From Malus domestica (taxonomy: Eukaryota; Streptophyta; Magnoliopsida; Rosales; Rosaceae), in assembly GCF_042453785.1 (NCBI RefSeq), contig NC_091665.1, positions 2,305,501-2,369,500 of the forward strand: a stretch of DNA of 64,000 bases. The letters are read 5' to 3'. Positions 44,359 to 54,952 of the stretch are shown here, piece after piece; positions within the stretch are counted from its first letter, which is position 1, and every line of letters starts with the position of its first letter. The notes beneath the pieces are model-generated. The model was not told the DNA's origin. It did not search any database and was given only the letters and a program-made list of their open reading frames with translations. The translations under genes and the position numbers were made by a program.

Positions 44359-45764
44359 ATGTCTTCTTCAAGAAGGGTGTATAAGCAGTTGCAAGAGCAA
44401 CAACAAAGGTTGTTGGCACAACAGGCAGAATTGGCCAATCTCGAGGAAGGTGGAGGTGGAGATGAGGCTTTCTTCATGGAGGAGGATGAGGATGATCACC
44501 ATAGAAGGCAGAAGGCCTCACATTCCCGCGTGTCATGGAAGCCGTGGGTCAGATAGCCAAACCAAGACGTGTTGCAAACCTCGATAGAAAAAGGGAAAAA
44601 CGAGGTAAAAATCTATTGGAAGATTATTTTATTCCCAATAGCATATTCCCTGATCATGTTTTTAGACGGCGTTTTAGAATGCAACGACATTTGTTCAACA
44701 AAATCATGAGTGATATTTGCAACCATGATTCATACTTTGTGCAAAAAGAGGATGCTTTTCATGTTCTAGGTCTTATTCCCGAGCAAAAAATTACGGCATC
44801 CTTGCGAATGCTTGCATATGGAGCATCTGCAGATCAAGTGGATGAGATCGCGAGGATGGGAAAAACAACTGTTCTGGAGTCCCTGATGCGGTTTTGCTCT
44901 GCAATTGAAGCCCTCTACACCAAAGAGTACCTCCGGACACCCACGTCAAGGGACATGCGAAGGCTTCTGAGGAAGGGTGAGATGCGAGGCTTCCCTGGCA
45001 TGATTGGAAGCATCGACTGCATGCACTGGACTTGGAAAAACTGTCCAAGTGCGTGGCAAAGAGCATATGGCGACAGAAAAAGAGCCAAAAGCATCATTTT
45101 GGAAGCGGTGGCTTCATTTGATACATGGATTTGGCATGCTTTTTTTGGTGTTCCAGGAGCTCAAAATGACCTAAATATCCTTGCCCAATCCCCAGTGTTC
45201 GACGAACTGCTGCAAGGAAACTCGCCGAGATGCACATATTGGGTTAATGGTACCCAATACGAGGGATCATACTACCTTGCAGATGGCATTTACCCAAGGT
45301 GGTCAACATTTGTCAAAACAGTGCCACATCCACAGACTAAAAAGGAAAAACACTTTGCAAAATGTCAAGAAGGGTGTAGGAAGGATGTCGAGCGTTGTTT
45401 TGGTATCCTGCAAGCTCGTTGGGCGATTGTCAGGGCTGCAGCTAGAATGTTTGATGTCGAGGCTCTTCGATCCATCATGATGACGTGTATTATTCTCCAT
45501 AACATGATTGTTGAAGATGAGTATGATTATGATGCCGTCGATGAATATGAGCCAGATCCGATGAACAACTCAAGAACACGTATTTATTGTGCTCATGATG
45601 GGACCGAAGATCCAGTGCAACACTAGCCGTTGGAACGTGATGGACGTTACAATGAATTGATCGTTCAGCGGTACACTAATGTGCAAGAGCCATACTGGCA
45701 CGTAACCTGCCAGAATGACTTGATTGAGCACCAGTGGGGATTGCATGGAGGCGAAGATAATTAG
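44359..45764 (+). CDS. PIF/Harbinger transposase
   Basis: The catalytic core is open in 44535-45626 (363 aa). It has the DDE triad in IGSIDCMHW (first Asp), GVPGAQNDLNIL (second Asp) and KDVERCFGILQARW (Glu), and an N-terminal HTH-like stretch. The natural start is probably ATG 44359 (MSSSRRVYKQLQEQQQ), in another frame, joined through an indel at about 44525-44535. The frame continues past a TAG at 45624 in the same phase (LERDGRYNELIVQR..) to a second TAG at 45762. So the gene has one frameshift and one premature stop. Family proteins cut and paste the element into TTA/TAA-type sites. Confidence 0.85.
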
Positions 45765-45804
45765 AATGAGGCTTGTGGTTGAAGAATAAATTGTATTTTT
45801 TTTA

Positions 45805-45970
45805 AGTTTAAGTAATTCTATGTAGTGTGTTTTGTTTTTAAGTTTATTTGGTGAGTTTATGTAATTCTATGTAGTGTGTTTTGTTTTTAAGTTTATTTGG
45901 TGAGTTTATGTAATTCTATGTAATGTGTTTTGTTTTTAAATTTATTTGGTGAGTTTATGTAATCTTATTT
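45805..45970 (+). repeat. About 62-bp tandem repeat after the transposase
   Basis: Three units with GTAATTCTATGTAGTGTGTT and TTTAAGTTTATTTGGTGAG. They lie in the 3' untranslated region between the two convergent genes. Confidence 0.85.
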
Positions 45971-46130
45971 CATGTGTTTAAATAAAGTACAAAAGAAATT
46001 AAATAAATAATTACATTAAAATTGCATAAGAAATTAAATAAAGTTCAAACCTAAAAAAAGAAAAAACATAAGAAATTAAATAAAGTTCTACTAGAAAAAA
46101 GAAAGAAAATACATAAAAATACATAAGAAA

Positions 46131-47401
46131 TTAAATAAAGTCTCTCGAGTTAGGATATGTGGTGCTAGGATCTTGGTTGCCATGATTTGTGTAGCTAGAA
46201 CCCCCTTGACTTGTTTCCGCATCTCTTGCACGCCTCCTACGCATGGCATCTCTTTTTTCCGATGTCCAAAAATATTTAGAATTCGGAGACAGTCCTACTA
46301 GAGACTTGCTCATAGTGTCACGATCTGCTTGAGCCATCCTTTCTTCTCGAAGCAATTCATTTTCTCGATGAAGTGCTTTTCTAACTAGCTCGTTCTCTCG
46401 ATTAACTACTTCTCTTTGTCTTTCAGCCGCCGCATCACGGGCCTCAGTAGCTGCTAATATTGCTGCCATAGCAGCAACTTTTTCCTCATCTCTAGACTTT
46501 TCTCGTGCCAAGTTTAGTTCACCTTGGCGAGCAAGTTCCTCCATATATTTAGTGTAGTCATTTTTGGAAGAACTACCTTTTTTCTTTGACGCCTTTTTAC
46601 CTAGAGGCCTTAGGGACTGACGAGTCGGTTGGGTCTCGGGCACTTGTTCAGCCGTCCCTTCCGTGTCTTGAAATGTGTCGGCTTCTTGTTCGGCCATGTC
46701 TGGTTCTGGAGAACTATGTAGACCCATACCGTGCATGACAACTTCTGGACCAGTTGCCACAATTTTGTATTTAGGGCAATCTTTGACAATTTGCCAACAT
46801 TCCAATCTATTGAATGATTTGTTCCCGTTCTTTGAATTGTAGAATGCTTGAGCTTGTAGTGTCTATAAAAAGGTGGGATAACATAGTGTTAAAAAATGCG
46901 GGTGTAACACAAATAAATAAATTCAAAATATTAATACGGGTGGAATGCATATAAATTACATAAAAATGACATAAGAAATTAAATAAAAATGACATAAGAA
47001 ATTAAATAAAAATTACATAAGAAATTAAATAAAAATTACATAAGAAATAAGATAAAAATTACATACGAAATTAAATAAATCAAAATATTAATGTGAGTGG
47101 AATGCATATAAATAAATAAAAATATTGTCACCTGATCCGCTAAACTTGTCCCACTACGGAGGTTACCGGAAGCATGAGAGATGGCGTTTTTCCAACAAGT
47201 AAATGATGCGTTGAGTTTTTTCCAACGACCTTGAAGACCTTGACTAGTTCTGGCGTTTTCTCCATGTACATCACAAAACGCTTTCGTAATTTTACTCCAC
47301 ATCTCTCGCTTATCCATCTCATTACCCGTAATCGGATCATGAGTAGTGTGAACCCAACATTCACACAACGTAACATCTTCAATGAGCTTCCACGAAGACA
47401 T
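46131..47401 (-). CDS. PIF/Harbinger ORF1 (Myb/trihelix-like, 333 aa)
   Basis: Two exons: 47401-47132 and 46862-46131, with GT-AG junctions and a phase-0 intron (46863-47131). Exon 1 encodes 90 aa with spaced Trp residues (MSSWKLIEDVTLCECWV, REMWSKITKAF, LQGRWKKLNASFTCW), the trihelix/Myb-like DNA-binding pattern typical of Harbinger ORF1. Exon 2 gives NSKNGNKSFNRLECWQIVK, a KKASKKKGSSSK basic stretch, and a long charged helix (EKVAAMAAILAATEARDAAA onward) likely to be a coiled coil. No break is seen. In this family the protein helps move the transposase to the nucleus and bind the ends. Confidence 0.85.
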
Positions 47402-48105
47402 TTTTTTCTCTTAAAGTGTAGAAAATATTGAAATGTAGATAGTATAGAAAGTGTAGAAAATATTGGAATGTGGTGTAAAGGTAGAAGATGAGGGTTAGGT
47501 ATTTATAGGAAAAAAATTAACATTTTTCAAAATTTTCTGTAATTTTTTTTAAATTTTATGTATTTTTTAATAATTTTTCTGTATTTTTTAATAATTTTTA
47601 ATGAATTTTAATATAGTTAATTAATCTGGACCGTTGGATTTGAAAAATATTCAAATCCAAGAGCTAGGGAGTTGCCACGTGGCCAACGATCATATTTCTG
47701 ACCGTTGGGCCCTTTTTTTTTTTTTTTAATTTACTTTTTGTGAAAAAAACGTGGACCGTTGATCTTTGATCCGACGGTCTAGTTTAAAAGTAAAATTTAA
47801 AATTTTTTTACCGTTGGAAATCCAACGGCAGAGAGGTAGCCACGTCGCAACTCGGGGGGGGACTGACAGCGCCTGCACGCGGGCCCCGGCGTCTGAAAGC
47901 TTGTCGGGCACTCGCCAAACGGCTGCGTGAAGTGCACGCGCCAGGCTTCTTCCCTGGCTTCTGTCTCAGTCTCTTTTGGGCTGGGCTCTTGCCCAGCTCG
48001 GGCTGGGTACCAGTCAGTTTGTTGGGGTGGACTTGATTGACAGAGGCCTGGCTTGGTTTTTGGACTGGAGGCTGGGACATTTGGTCCCCGGTGGAATTGC
48101 TCTGA
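47402..48105. other. Right flank of the Harbinger element
   Basis: The 5' region of the Myb-like ORF. It contains short inverted phrases such as GGACCGTTGGATTTG and CCGTTGGAAATCCAACGG, and the GC-rich stretch 47860-48100 with repeated CTGGGCT words. No gene. Confidence 0.5.
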
Positions 48106-48249
48106 AGTACATGTTTATTTTGATAGTATCTTCCAATCGAACAATCCAATCCCGACTTGACTTCTAACTTCAATCCTAAGATTAGACACAACTTAAAAAA
48201 ACACAATCAAGCTTCTAGTTTTTTGTACCAGGAAAACTCAATACACAAA

Positions 48250-48453
48250 GGACAAGGATTGTCTGCCCTTCACTTCCGGTGCTCTTTCCGTGCCCTTCTG
48301 TTTGTGTGGTTATGGTTAAGCCACATCAACATTTTATATTACTATTCATTTTTGTCTTATTATATCTATAAAAAATTAATATAAAATGTTGACATGACTT
48401 AATCGTGACCACACAAAACAGGAGGGCACAGGAAAAACAGACAATCCTTGTCC
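48250..48453. mobile_element. Mutator-type MITE (204 bp) upstream of gene 2
   Basis: The ends GGACAAGGATTGTCTG and their complement CAGACAATCCTTGTCC are perfect for 16 bp and similar over about 90 bp. A 9-bp duplication ATACACAAA flanks it (48241-48249 and 48454-48462). Nine-base duplication points to the Mutator superfamily. Confidence 0.88.
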
Positions 48454-48462
48454 ATACACAAA

Positions 48463-49097
48463 TTGCACTATCAATTTCCGCCGTTGAAAATTTTAACGCA
48501 AAGAACAAAATCGTCGTACCCAGTGCACAAGGCTCCCGCTTTACGCAGGGTCTGGGAGAGGTGAATGTCGGCTCGCCTTACCTCCATTTATGGAGAAGCT
48601 GCTCCCAATAACGCAAAGAACAAAATATAAGGAAAAAAAAAAGAGCACAACAATGCAAGTAAGTTCCACCTATATTAAAAAATAATGCAATGTTTACATA
48701 CTAGTACTACACATAAATATATTCTGCCTAACATTTTCCTTTAAAATAAACAAATTGTTGTATAACCTAATGAGTTATGTTAAGAATATCATATTTTGTG
48801 AACCGCATTTAATTACATTATCACTCTAATACAAATAAATCTCACGTAAGAGGTAATTTAAATGTAATCTAAATTTATATGTAGGTCATAGCATTTTTCT
48901 TAGCGACATAAACATATAGTGACATTCGACCAAAAAAGAAAGAAAAAACAGATAATGACAAGGCGTCCCATGAAACATGTGCAGGCATATCTCCTTACGT
49001 CTTTTATACCTTCCGGACACGAAAAACGTGCTTAATGCTGCTCCCTCTTTAATTTTTCACAAGTTATGTGTGTTTTTACGAAGTTATCCATGTTTAT
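48463..49097. other. 5' flank of gene 2
   Basis: No gene seen. Anonymous AT-rich sequence leading to the TATA box. Confidence 0.5.
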
Positions 49098-49108
49098 TAT
49101 ATAAAAAG
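49098..49108 (+). promoter_or_regulatory. TATA box of dioxygenase gene 2
   Basis: TATATAAAAAG lies about 100 bp upstream of the ATG at 49202, followed by a CT-rich 5' UTR (CTCTCTCTCTCTC). The truncated exon-1 copy at 42973 keeps the UTR but not this box. Confidence 0.6.
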
Positions 49109-49201
49109 GGTCGCTTGTGAGCCTGGTTTTTGCATACATAGCTGAGCTTTTCTCCCCTGCAACTATTCTCTCTCTCTCTCAACACAAACACACGGGCAAA
49201 A

Positions 49202-52129
49202 ATGGCTGGAACTGAAGCAACTACTCTACTGCTTTCTACTCAAAGCCAAAGGCCTTGTTTTTACTCGAGCAGTGTATCGAAAAATAAGAATTTGGTCAAC
49301 TCCTTTTCAGGAGATGAAGGTGAATCATGTTATGTACTTCCAAATCCAGTCATTGACTACTCCATGCTCATCTCCGGTGATGTTCTAAAACGTACTAAAG
49401 CCATCAGTGACCTTAACGAAGCTTGCCTCAACTTTGGCTTCTTCACAGTACGTACCTACATCCCTCTTTCTCCTTGATTAGTTTGTCTGCAACTTTCCTT
49501 ACCATATATATATATGTATGTATGTGTGTGTGTGTGTGTGTGTGTATATCACCACACACATTTAGCTAGAAGGAGGAGGATTAGTTGTATTGAACTTGAT
49601 GATTTTGCAGGTGACGAATCATGGGATCCCGGACAGCCTGATGGGGAGTGTTATGAATTGGCTTTCCAAATTTTTTTATCAGAATGACGAGGAGAAGCGA
49701 CGTTATGAGACAAATGATTCGAAGGATAAAATCAGATTCCGGTGGGGTGGCAGAACCCAAAGAGAGCTTCTCCACATGAGAGCACATCCCACCTTTCATT
49801 GCCCAACAAAGCCTGCCAATTCCACGTAAACCAGCATGCTTCTATCAAACATACAAACATACCATATTGGCTATGCATGCATGCATTCACGTTTGAACAA
49901 AAAGGAAACCTCATACCATGAATACGAAATTAGAATATTTTGAACTTAACTAAGATGTAACCCATGTTAATGTATACAATAATACTATTAGTACACACAA
50001 AATTGATACATACTTTCTAGGAAAAATTAGTATATGCTCCCTAGTTCTTACTGTTTATTAACTAAGACCTTATTAGTTATCAAATTTTGATTCAAGTCCC
50101 TAGCATTAATGTGATAATGAATTTACATGTTTATTATATAATTTTTTAATATAAAAATTAGTAATTAATTTAGGGTTTAATACTCACACCTCTATTAAGC
50201 TTCTAATTAATTTTCAATTCAAACATTTCCAAAATAATAAAAAATTAAATTAAATTAAGTTTGTACCTATTAGTTTTTTTTATATACAAAAAGATTCTTA
50301 ATTTTTAATCTTAAATGTACCCATTCATATAATTTTTCAATTTTTTTTAATCTTAAATGTACCCATTCTCAAATATATCAATTTGTTATATGTAAAATGT
50401 AACCTTTTTTAATATAAAATCCATTCAAATTTTTTAATCCATGTTTAAACTTATATGGGTACATTCTTTTTCGTTGATTTGAGAATGTATTCATGTTTTG
50501 GTACAATAACTTTTTTTGTTAATTTTGGTTAATGTACCCATACATATATGTATATATACACACACACAAAATATAATCGAGAGTATAATTTATATTTTAT
50601 TATTTTTAATCCCATAAATTATGGGTTTTATTTAAAATCTCATTAATACAAACAATTACAAATTTCAATTTTTAATTTAAAAAATATAGTAACTTACATT
50701 ATTACATTAATGTTAGGGACCTCAGTCAAAAACTAAAAACTAACAAGGTTTCAATCAAAGAATATTGATAGTTAGGGACCGCATCCAAATTGTCCCTACT
50801 TTCTAATAGAGGTATGCTGTATTATTATATGTGGAACCCACTTATATTAAAGAGTGTTAGCAAGTGTGTGAGTTGTGTGTCTTAAAGAATATTTACCTAA
50901 TTTACGTCTTTAAAGAACATTTACCTAATTTACATATGATGTTAATTAGCAGGGTTTTACAAGAGTATTGTGAGAAAATGCGAGAAATGGGAGTCCAATT
51001 ACTTAGAGGGATTTCAAAATCCCTAGGGCTTGAAGAGGACTACATAGAGAAGAAAATGAACCTGGAATCTGGCTATAATGTTTTCGGACCAAATTACTAT
51101 CCGGCGCTGTCGCATTCATCGGACGACAAGAATCAGATTGGCCAATTCCCTCATCGTGACCCTGGCTTACTTGTCCTCCTTGCTCAAGACGTTGATGGGG
51201 GACTTCAGATTGAGCACCAGAAAAAGTGGTTCAATGCAAACTTTCCTCCGAGTTCCATCTTTGTCATTGTTGCTGACCATATAGAGGTGCATTTAAATTC
51301 TTCTCCACGAATAAACGCTATCTAATTCACAACAGTTTTAACGCGAATGCTACAAAGTTGAACATTTCCCCCAATTTTCTCACTTGATAGAATTAAAGTG
51401 TTTAATTCAAATCTAATCACATGTGTTAAGACTAAGCCAAACACGTGGATCAATTACATGGAAAGACTAAAAATATGTACGAAAAATTATAGTGCTTAAC
51501 CTATGGGAACTACGTATACACTTTTTTTTTCTCCTACACACCTCTGTCTAATCATGTATGTTATTTTTTGTTTGATTTATTCAATCCAACAATAATTAGA
51601 AAGAGGGGTGTGTAGAAAGAGGAAAAGGGTGTGGTTGTGATTCATTCATTAAAACATTTGTGCTATATTTTATTTTGAGTGATATTACTTGGACACACAA
51701 AATTAAAATATTGTCTAATAAATATAAGACTCACATACAATGGTATAACTCACATGTATTAGGAAGCGTGTGTCAATAAATATATCAGTTGTATATGTTC
51801 AACTAGTTTTATTGTTTTATTTTTAATAATTAGGGAAAAACTTCTTGGGTTGTTCATGAATATGATGCATGGCATGCATAATGCAGATTCTGACCAATGG
51901 GAAGTACAAGAGCTTGTTGCATCGGGTGGCTTTGACCAACGAAGTGGAAAGGAAGAGTTTACCCTTCTTTTTTGGACCATCATTGGAAGCAACTGTGAGG
52001 CCTGCACCTGAGTTTGTAGACGAGCACAACCCACCCTTTTATCGTGAAATGACGTATAAGGACTACTTGGAATCCAATAAGCACCATGTGATTGAAGCCA
52101 GAGCAAACTTGAATCAGATTCGAATCTGA
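49202..52129 (+). CDS. 2-oxoglutarate/Fe(II)-dependent dioxygenase, gene 2 (4 exons, 345 aa)
   Basis: Exons: 49202-49447, 49611-49825, 50953-51286 and 51887-52129. All junctions are GT-AG, phases 0, 2, 0, as in gene 1. DIOX_N features are NFGFFT joined to VTNHGIP across intron 1. The iron site is H-x-D in FPHRDPGLL plus the distal His in KSLLHRV; the 2OG site RxS is RKS in VERKSLPF. The protein differs from gene 1 strongly in the first 50 residues and in exon 2 but shares the exon 4 pattern (ILTNGKYKS.., GPSLEA.., PAPEFVDE). The substrate is unknown; the DOXC/DMR6-like or 2-ODD-19-like class is likely. No break is visible. Confidence 0.9.
49515..49550 (+). repeat. AT/GT microsatellite in intron 1 of gene 2
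   Basis: ATATAT then GTAT and about 12 GT units. Likely polymorphic in length. Confidence 0.9.
50028..50805. repeat. AT-rich TIR repeat in intron 2 of gene 2
   Basis: Related to the repeat at 1812-2513 but inverted relative to the window. Its right end reads GTTAGGGACCGCATCCAAAT, the complement of the left end of the gene 1 copy. Its own left end (TCCCTAGTTCTTACTG..) is a degenerate inverted match. The interior contains AATGTACCCATTC words, the complement of GGGTACATT in the other copy. Confidence 0.65.
51287..51886 (+). other. Intron 3 of gene 2
   Basis: 600-bp phase-0 intron. A small CTCCTACACACC..GGTGTGTAG inverted pair (about 51530-51620) suggests a short MITE-like insert. Confidence 0.6.
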
Positions 52130-52495
52130 TCTCAAGTCTCAACTCAAAGAGTTAGACCAGTTGATGGTACATTTACCTTTTCATAAGTAAGAGTTTCTTA
52201 CTTTCGTCCTACAATGAGAATAATATTTTGATTAATCTTTAATCTTAAACTGTGATTTTTCGTAAAATTAGAAATAAACATCCATTTAGACTAGTTGGCC
52301 ACGGTAACGAGGGCTAGTTTGGTATTGATGTACTTAAAAAAAAAACACAGCTTATGTTGTGTTGTGAGAATAAACAGTTGTAAAATAAAGTTGTTGAGTA
52401 TTTGGTAAAAAAATTTTTGTAAAAGTTCTTTTAATAAAAAAAAGGCAGTGTTTGAGTGTTTAGTAAACTTTTATATAAATTGCTTTGAATATGTT
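52130..52495. other. 3' flank of gene 2
   Basis: Likely 3' UTR and AT-rich flank. No gene seen. Confidence 0.5.
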
Positions 52496-53380
52496 TTTTT
52501 TTTTTTGTCGAGAATAAAACTTCATTAATGAAAGGGGGATACAATTTGTGCTAGAAAGGCCTAAACCTAAACAAAGCACAAAGCCCTACACAACAAAGCA
52601 AACATAAACTAGAAGACAAGCCCAAAAAGGAAAGCTACAACCCCAGCCACAAAGGGAGACCCACATAGATTTAGGGTCGTAGGCTACAAAAGAAATAATA
52701 ATCAGTAAAACTCTAAGCTCCAGTAGCCAAAAACCAGTCACCACCACTGCAACCGCTGCTACCTCAGCGAAGGAAGACATCACACGAAACTGAAAAATGC
52801 ATCCGAACCAAAAACTAGATTTGAGAGTATTGTGTAGAGTCAATCCACCAAGAGCCAAAGCCTCCATAGCCACACCTGCAAGAAAAATCACCAAACGTAA
52901 CATGAGGAGGGGGAGGGTAAAGGGGGTGTGTAAAACACCCTTGTTCTGACGTGAATCATTCCACACTTTGCCCAATTTTTTCGGTAAGTCGGATCGACAT
53001 TAGGCTGTGTGGGTTGGGTCTTGTGTCAAGATAGAGCCCAACACTCCGAGATCTAATTCATGGTTATGAGTTGGAAAAGATGAAGGGTAGGAAGATGGAG
53101 GTAGGAGAAAAGGGTGTAATGGGGAGGCATGAGAATGATGGCGGTGACCGGCAATTGATTTAGGAGAGGGTACAAAACTGAGACAAAAGCTTAGATAGAT
53201 GAGACAGAGCTCAAATAAAAGCATAGGTAAAGAAAAGTAAAGGAAGAAAAGAAGGAAAAGTAGAAGAAAGCATGAGAGATTGAGGACTGCCACCGACCTT
53301 AAAACCAAAGGCTAGGGCCAGCGGCTGAGCAAGGTTTTCTTTTGGGAATTTTCTTTGAGAGAGAAAGGAGAAAAAACACT
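52496..53380 (-). mobile_element. Retroposed 885-bp sequence of unknown source
   Basis: A 13-bp duplication CTTTGAATATGTT (52483-52495 and 53381-53393) flanks the insert. On the minus strand it ends in a poly(A) run after TTCATTAATGAAG and TTTTATTCTCGAC, an ending often seen in plant LINEs. Such a long target duplication with a poly(A) tail points to insertion by LINE machinery. The minus-strand frames at 53308-53000 (102 aa) and 52975-52586 (129 aa) show no motif I know. It could be a truncated or internally deleted LINE, or a processed transcript. Confidence 0.75.
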
Positions 53381-53393
53381 CTTTGAATATGTT

Positions 53394-54053
53394 AAATGAC
53401 TAAAAATAATATGATATTTAATGTGATAATAATTGTCAAAGACAATACGTAGACGCAAAAATTGTAATTTTGTGAAACATGTAGGGGTATACTTGCCATT
53501 TAAAAATTTGATAAATGGGCATTGATTACTATGATTTAAAAAAAACATACTTTTTTATAAGCATGGTAGACCTTTTTGCTTTTCTACTGTTATTGATGTT
53601 CCAGATTTTTTAATAACCTTTTTTTTCTTTCTTTTTATTGGTTTTGTTTTGTTTTTTGTTTTTGTTTTTGTTGAAGCACCACAATCCTAAACCAGTCATA
53701 AGTCTTCAATTGTTATTACCATAATTTAAGACAAAATATCGATTTATGAATGAAAAAACGCTATACTTGTTAGAATCTGGATTGGGATTAACCTCTACTA
53801 AAAAAATTAAATAAATTAAAAAGTAGATCCATTTATTTAAGCTCGAGACACAATTCTCTGGATAGAAAAATTCTTTTGTCCAGACAAGACCAAAAGAGAG
53901 AGAAGGTGAGGTCAAAAAAGGGTTATGGTAGGCCTCTAATAGGGGATGGGCCATGAGTGATTTTTTCAGTGTGGGCCATCGGAAACTAGTGATTCGGACG
54001 CCGAACACGAGAGTTTCTCATTTTCACGGACTTTATAGTTTTTGGGTTTTTAA
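53394..54053. other. Anonymous intergenic sequence
   Basis: I see no gene. AT-rich, with a T/G-rich stretch near 53615-53670. Confidence 0.5.
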
Positions 54054-54379
54054 TCAAAATTGTCTCTGATATTGTTATAACTTCTTACTTTAGTATCTGA
54101 CAATGAAAATCAATAGAAGTGATTCCTGGGTTTGTCTAATGTAAATCATTTTCATCATTCCTTAAAAAATATGTCAATATTCTAATTAAATTGTCACGTG
54201 CATGACTATGTGACTACTTTTTAAGGATATCACTTAACGAGGACATTGACAATTTTTTCACGAAGAGACCAAAATGATTCAAGGTGGACAAACTTAAGGA
54301 CCACTTCTATCGATTTTCATTATCATGAAACAAAATGAAGAATTAAGCTAATCTCAAAAATCATTTTGACTAAAAACCC
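54054..54379. mobile_element. About 330-bp MITE with long inverted ends
   Basis: GGTTTTTAATCAAAATTGTC.. at the left is matched by the complement of ..CATTTTGACTAAAAACC at the right. The inverted similarity runs about 110 bp through GAAAATCAATAGAAGTG. The edge word GTTTTTG appears on both sides. Superfamily not determined. Confidence 0.65.
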
Positions 54380-54742
54380 TGGTTTTTGAGATGTGCAACT
54401 CAAGAAGTGAATATAGCTTTCTTTGTCTCTCTCTGCCTAGTGCTTGTGGTTCTCCTGTTTCTCTAATGAAGTTTGTTTCTGACCAAAGAAAAAAAAAGAG
54501 TTGTATTTGTTGTCAATGTTATCAGAATACATTGCTTGGAACTTAACATGTTTCTCTCTCATCAATGGGAGTAAACTACTAATATTCATGCAAGTCCATC
54601 AATAGAACAAAGGAAAGAAAATTATACAGAGAATTTGATTTCAAATTGATTGAGACCACAAGTTTCAAAGAAGACGAGCCAAAATAGGGTTTAGGAGGGG
54701 GACTGCAGGACGACCCAAAATGGGCTTCAGGACTGGGGTCGG

Positions 54743-54952
54743 TTATGCTACAAGATCAAGTGAAGCATGCCTCATATATTCAAGGGCTTGCTGAATAAAT
54801 TGTGGTGTAATGGAGGTTTTGAGCTCAACAATACGAGTAGTCAAAAAATTGATGGCTTTGTTGGCAGTTCCCTTTGGCAACCCTTTAGCAACAAGGCACT
54901 CAAAAACCCATGTTTTAAGTTGGGCAACCGATAGTATTTCAGATTTGGCCAT
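54743..54952 (-). CDS. Small hypothetical ORF (69 aa)
   Basis: MAKSEILSVAQLKTWVFECL.. is followed by a helical, non-repetitive sequence ending ALEYMRHASLDLVA. Composition is protein-like, but I recognise no family and see no upstream exon with confidence. It may be chance or a fragment of a lost gene. Confidence 0.25.
   Translation of the reverse strand: MAKSEILSVAQLKTWVFECLVAKGLPKGTANKAINFLTTRIVELKTSITPQFIQQALEYMRHASLDLVA

Larger units (their letters stand above)
43759..48105. mobile_element. PIF/Harbinger DNA transposon, two-gene, near complete
   Basis: The element carries a DDE transposase on the plus strand and a Myb/trihelix-like ORF on the minus strand, converging, which is the standard two-gene make-up of PIF/Harbinger. 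The likely ends are GGCCAAGGCATCTCCACCCG (left, 43762) and CCGGTGGAATTGCTCTGAAG inverted (right, 48105), an imperfect pair. The 3-bp target duplication could not be assigned. The transposase is slightly damaged and the second ORF is intact. Confidence 0.75.

Noticed and set aside
43759..48105. Myb-like ORF as a host glutathione transferase or transcription factor gene
   Set aside because: Its position next to a DDE transposase and its domain pattern mark it as Harbinger ORF1; similar copies are often misnamed in databases.
53706..54008. 100-aa minus-strand frame
   Set aside because: No motif, AT-driven composition, and no splice context.
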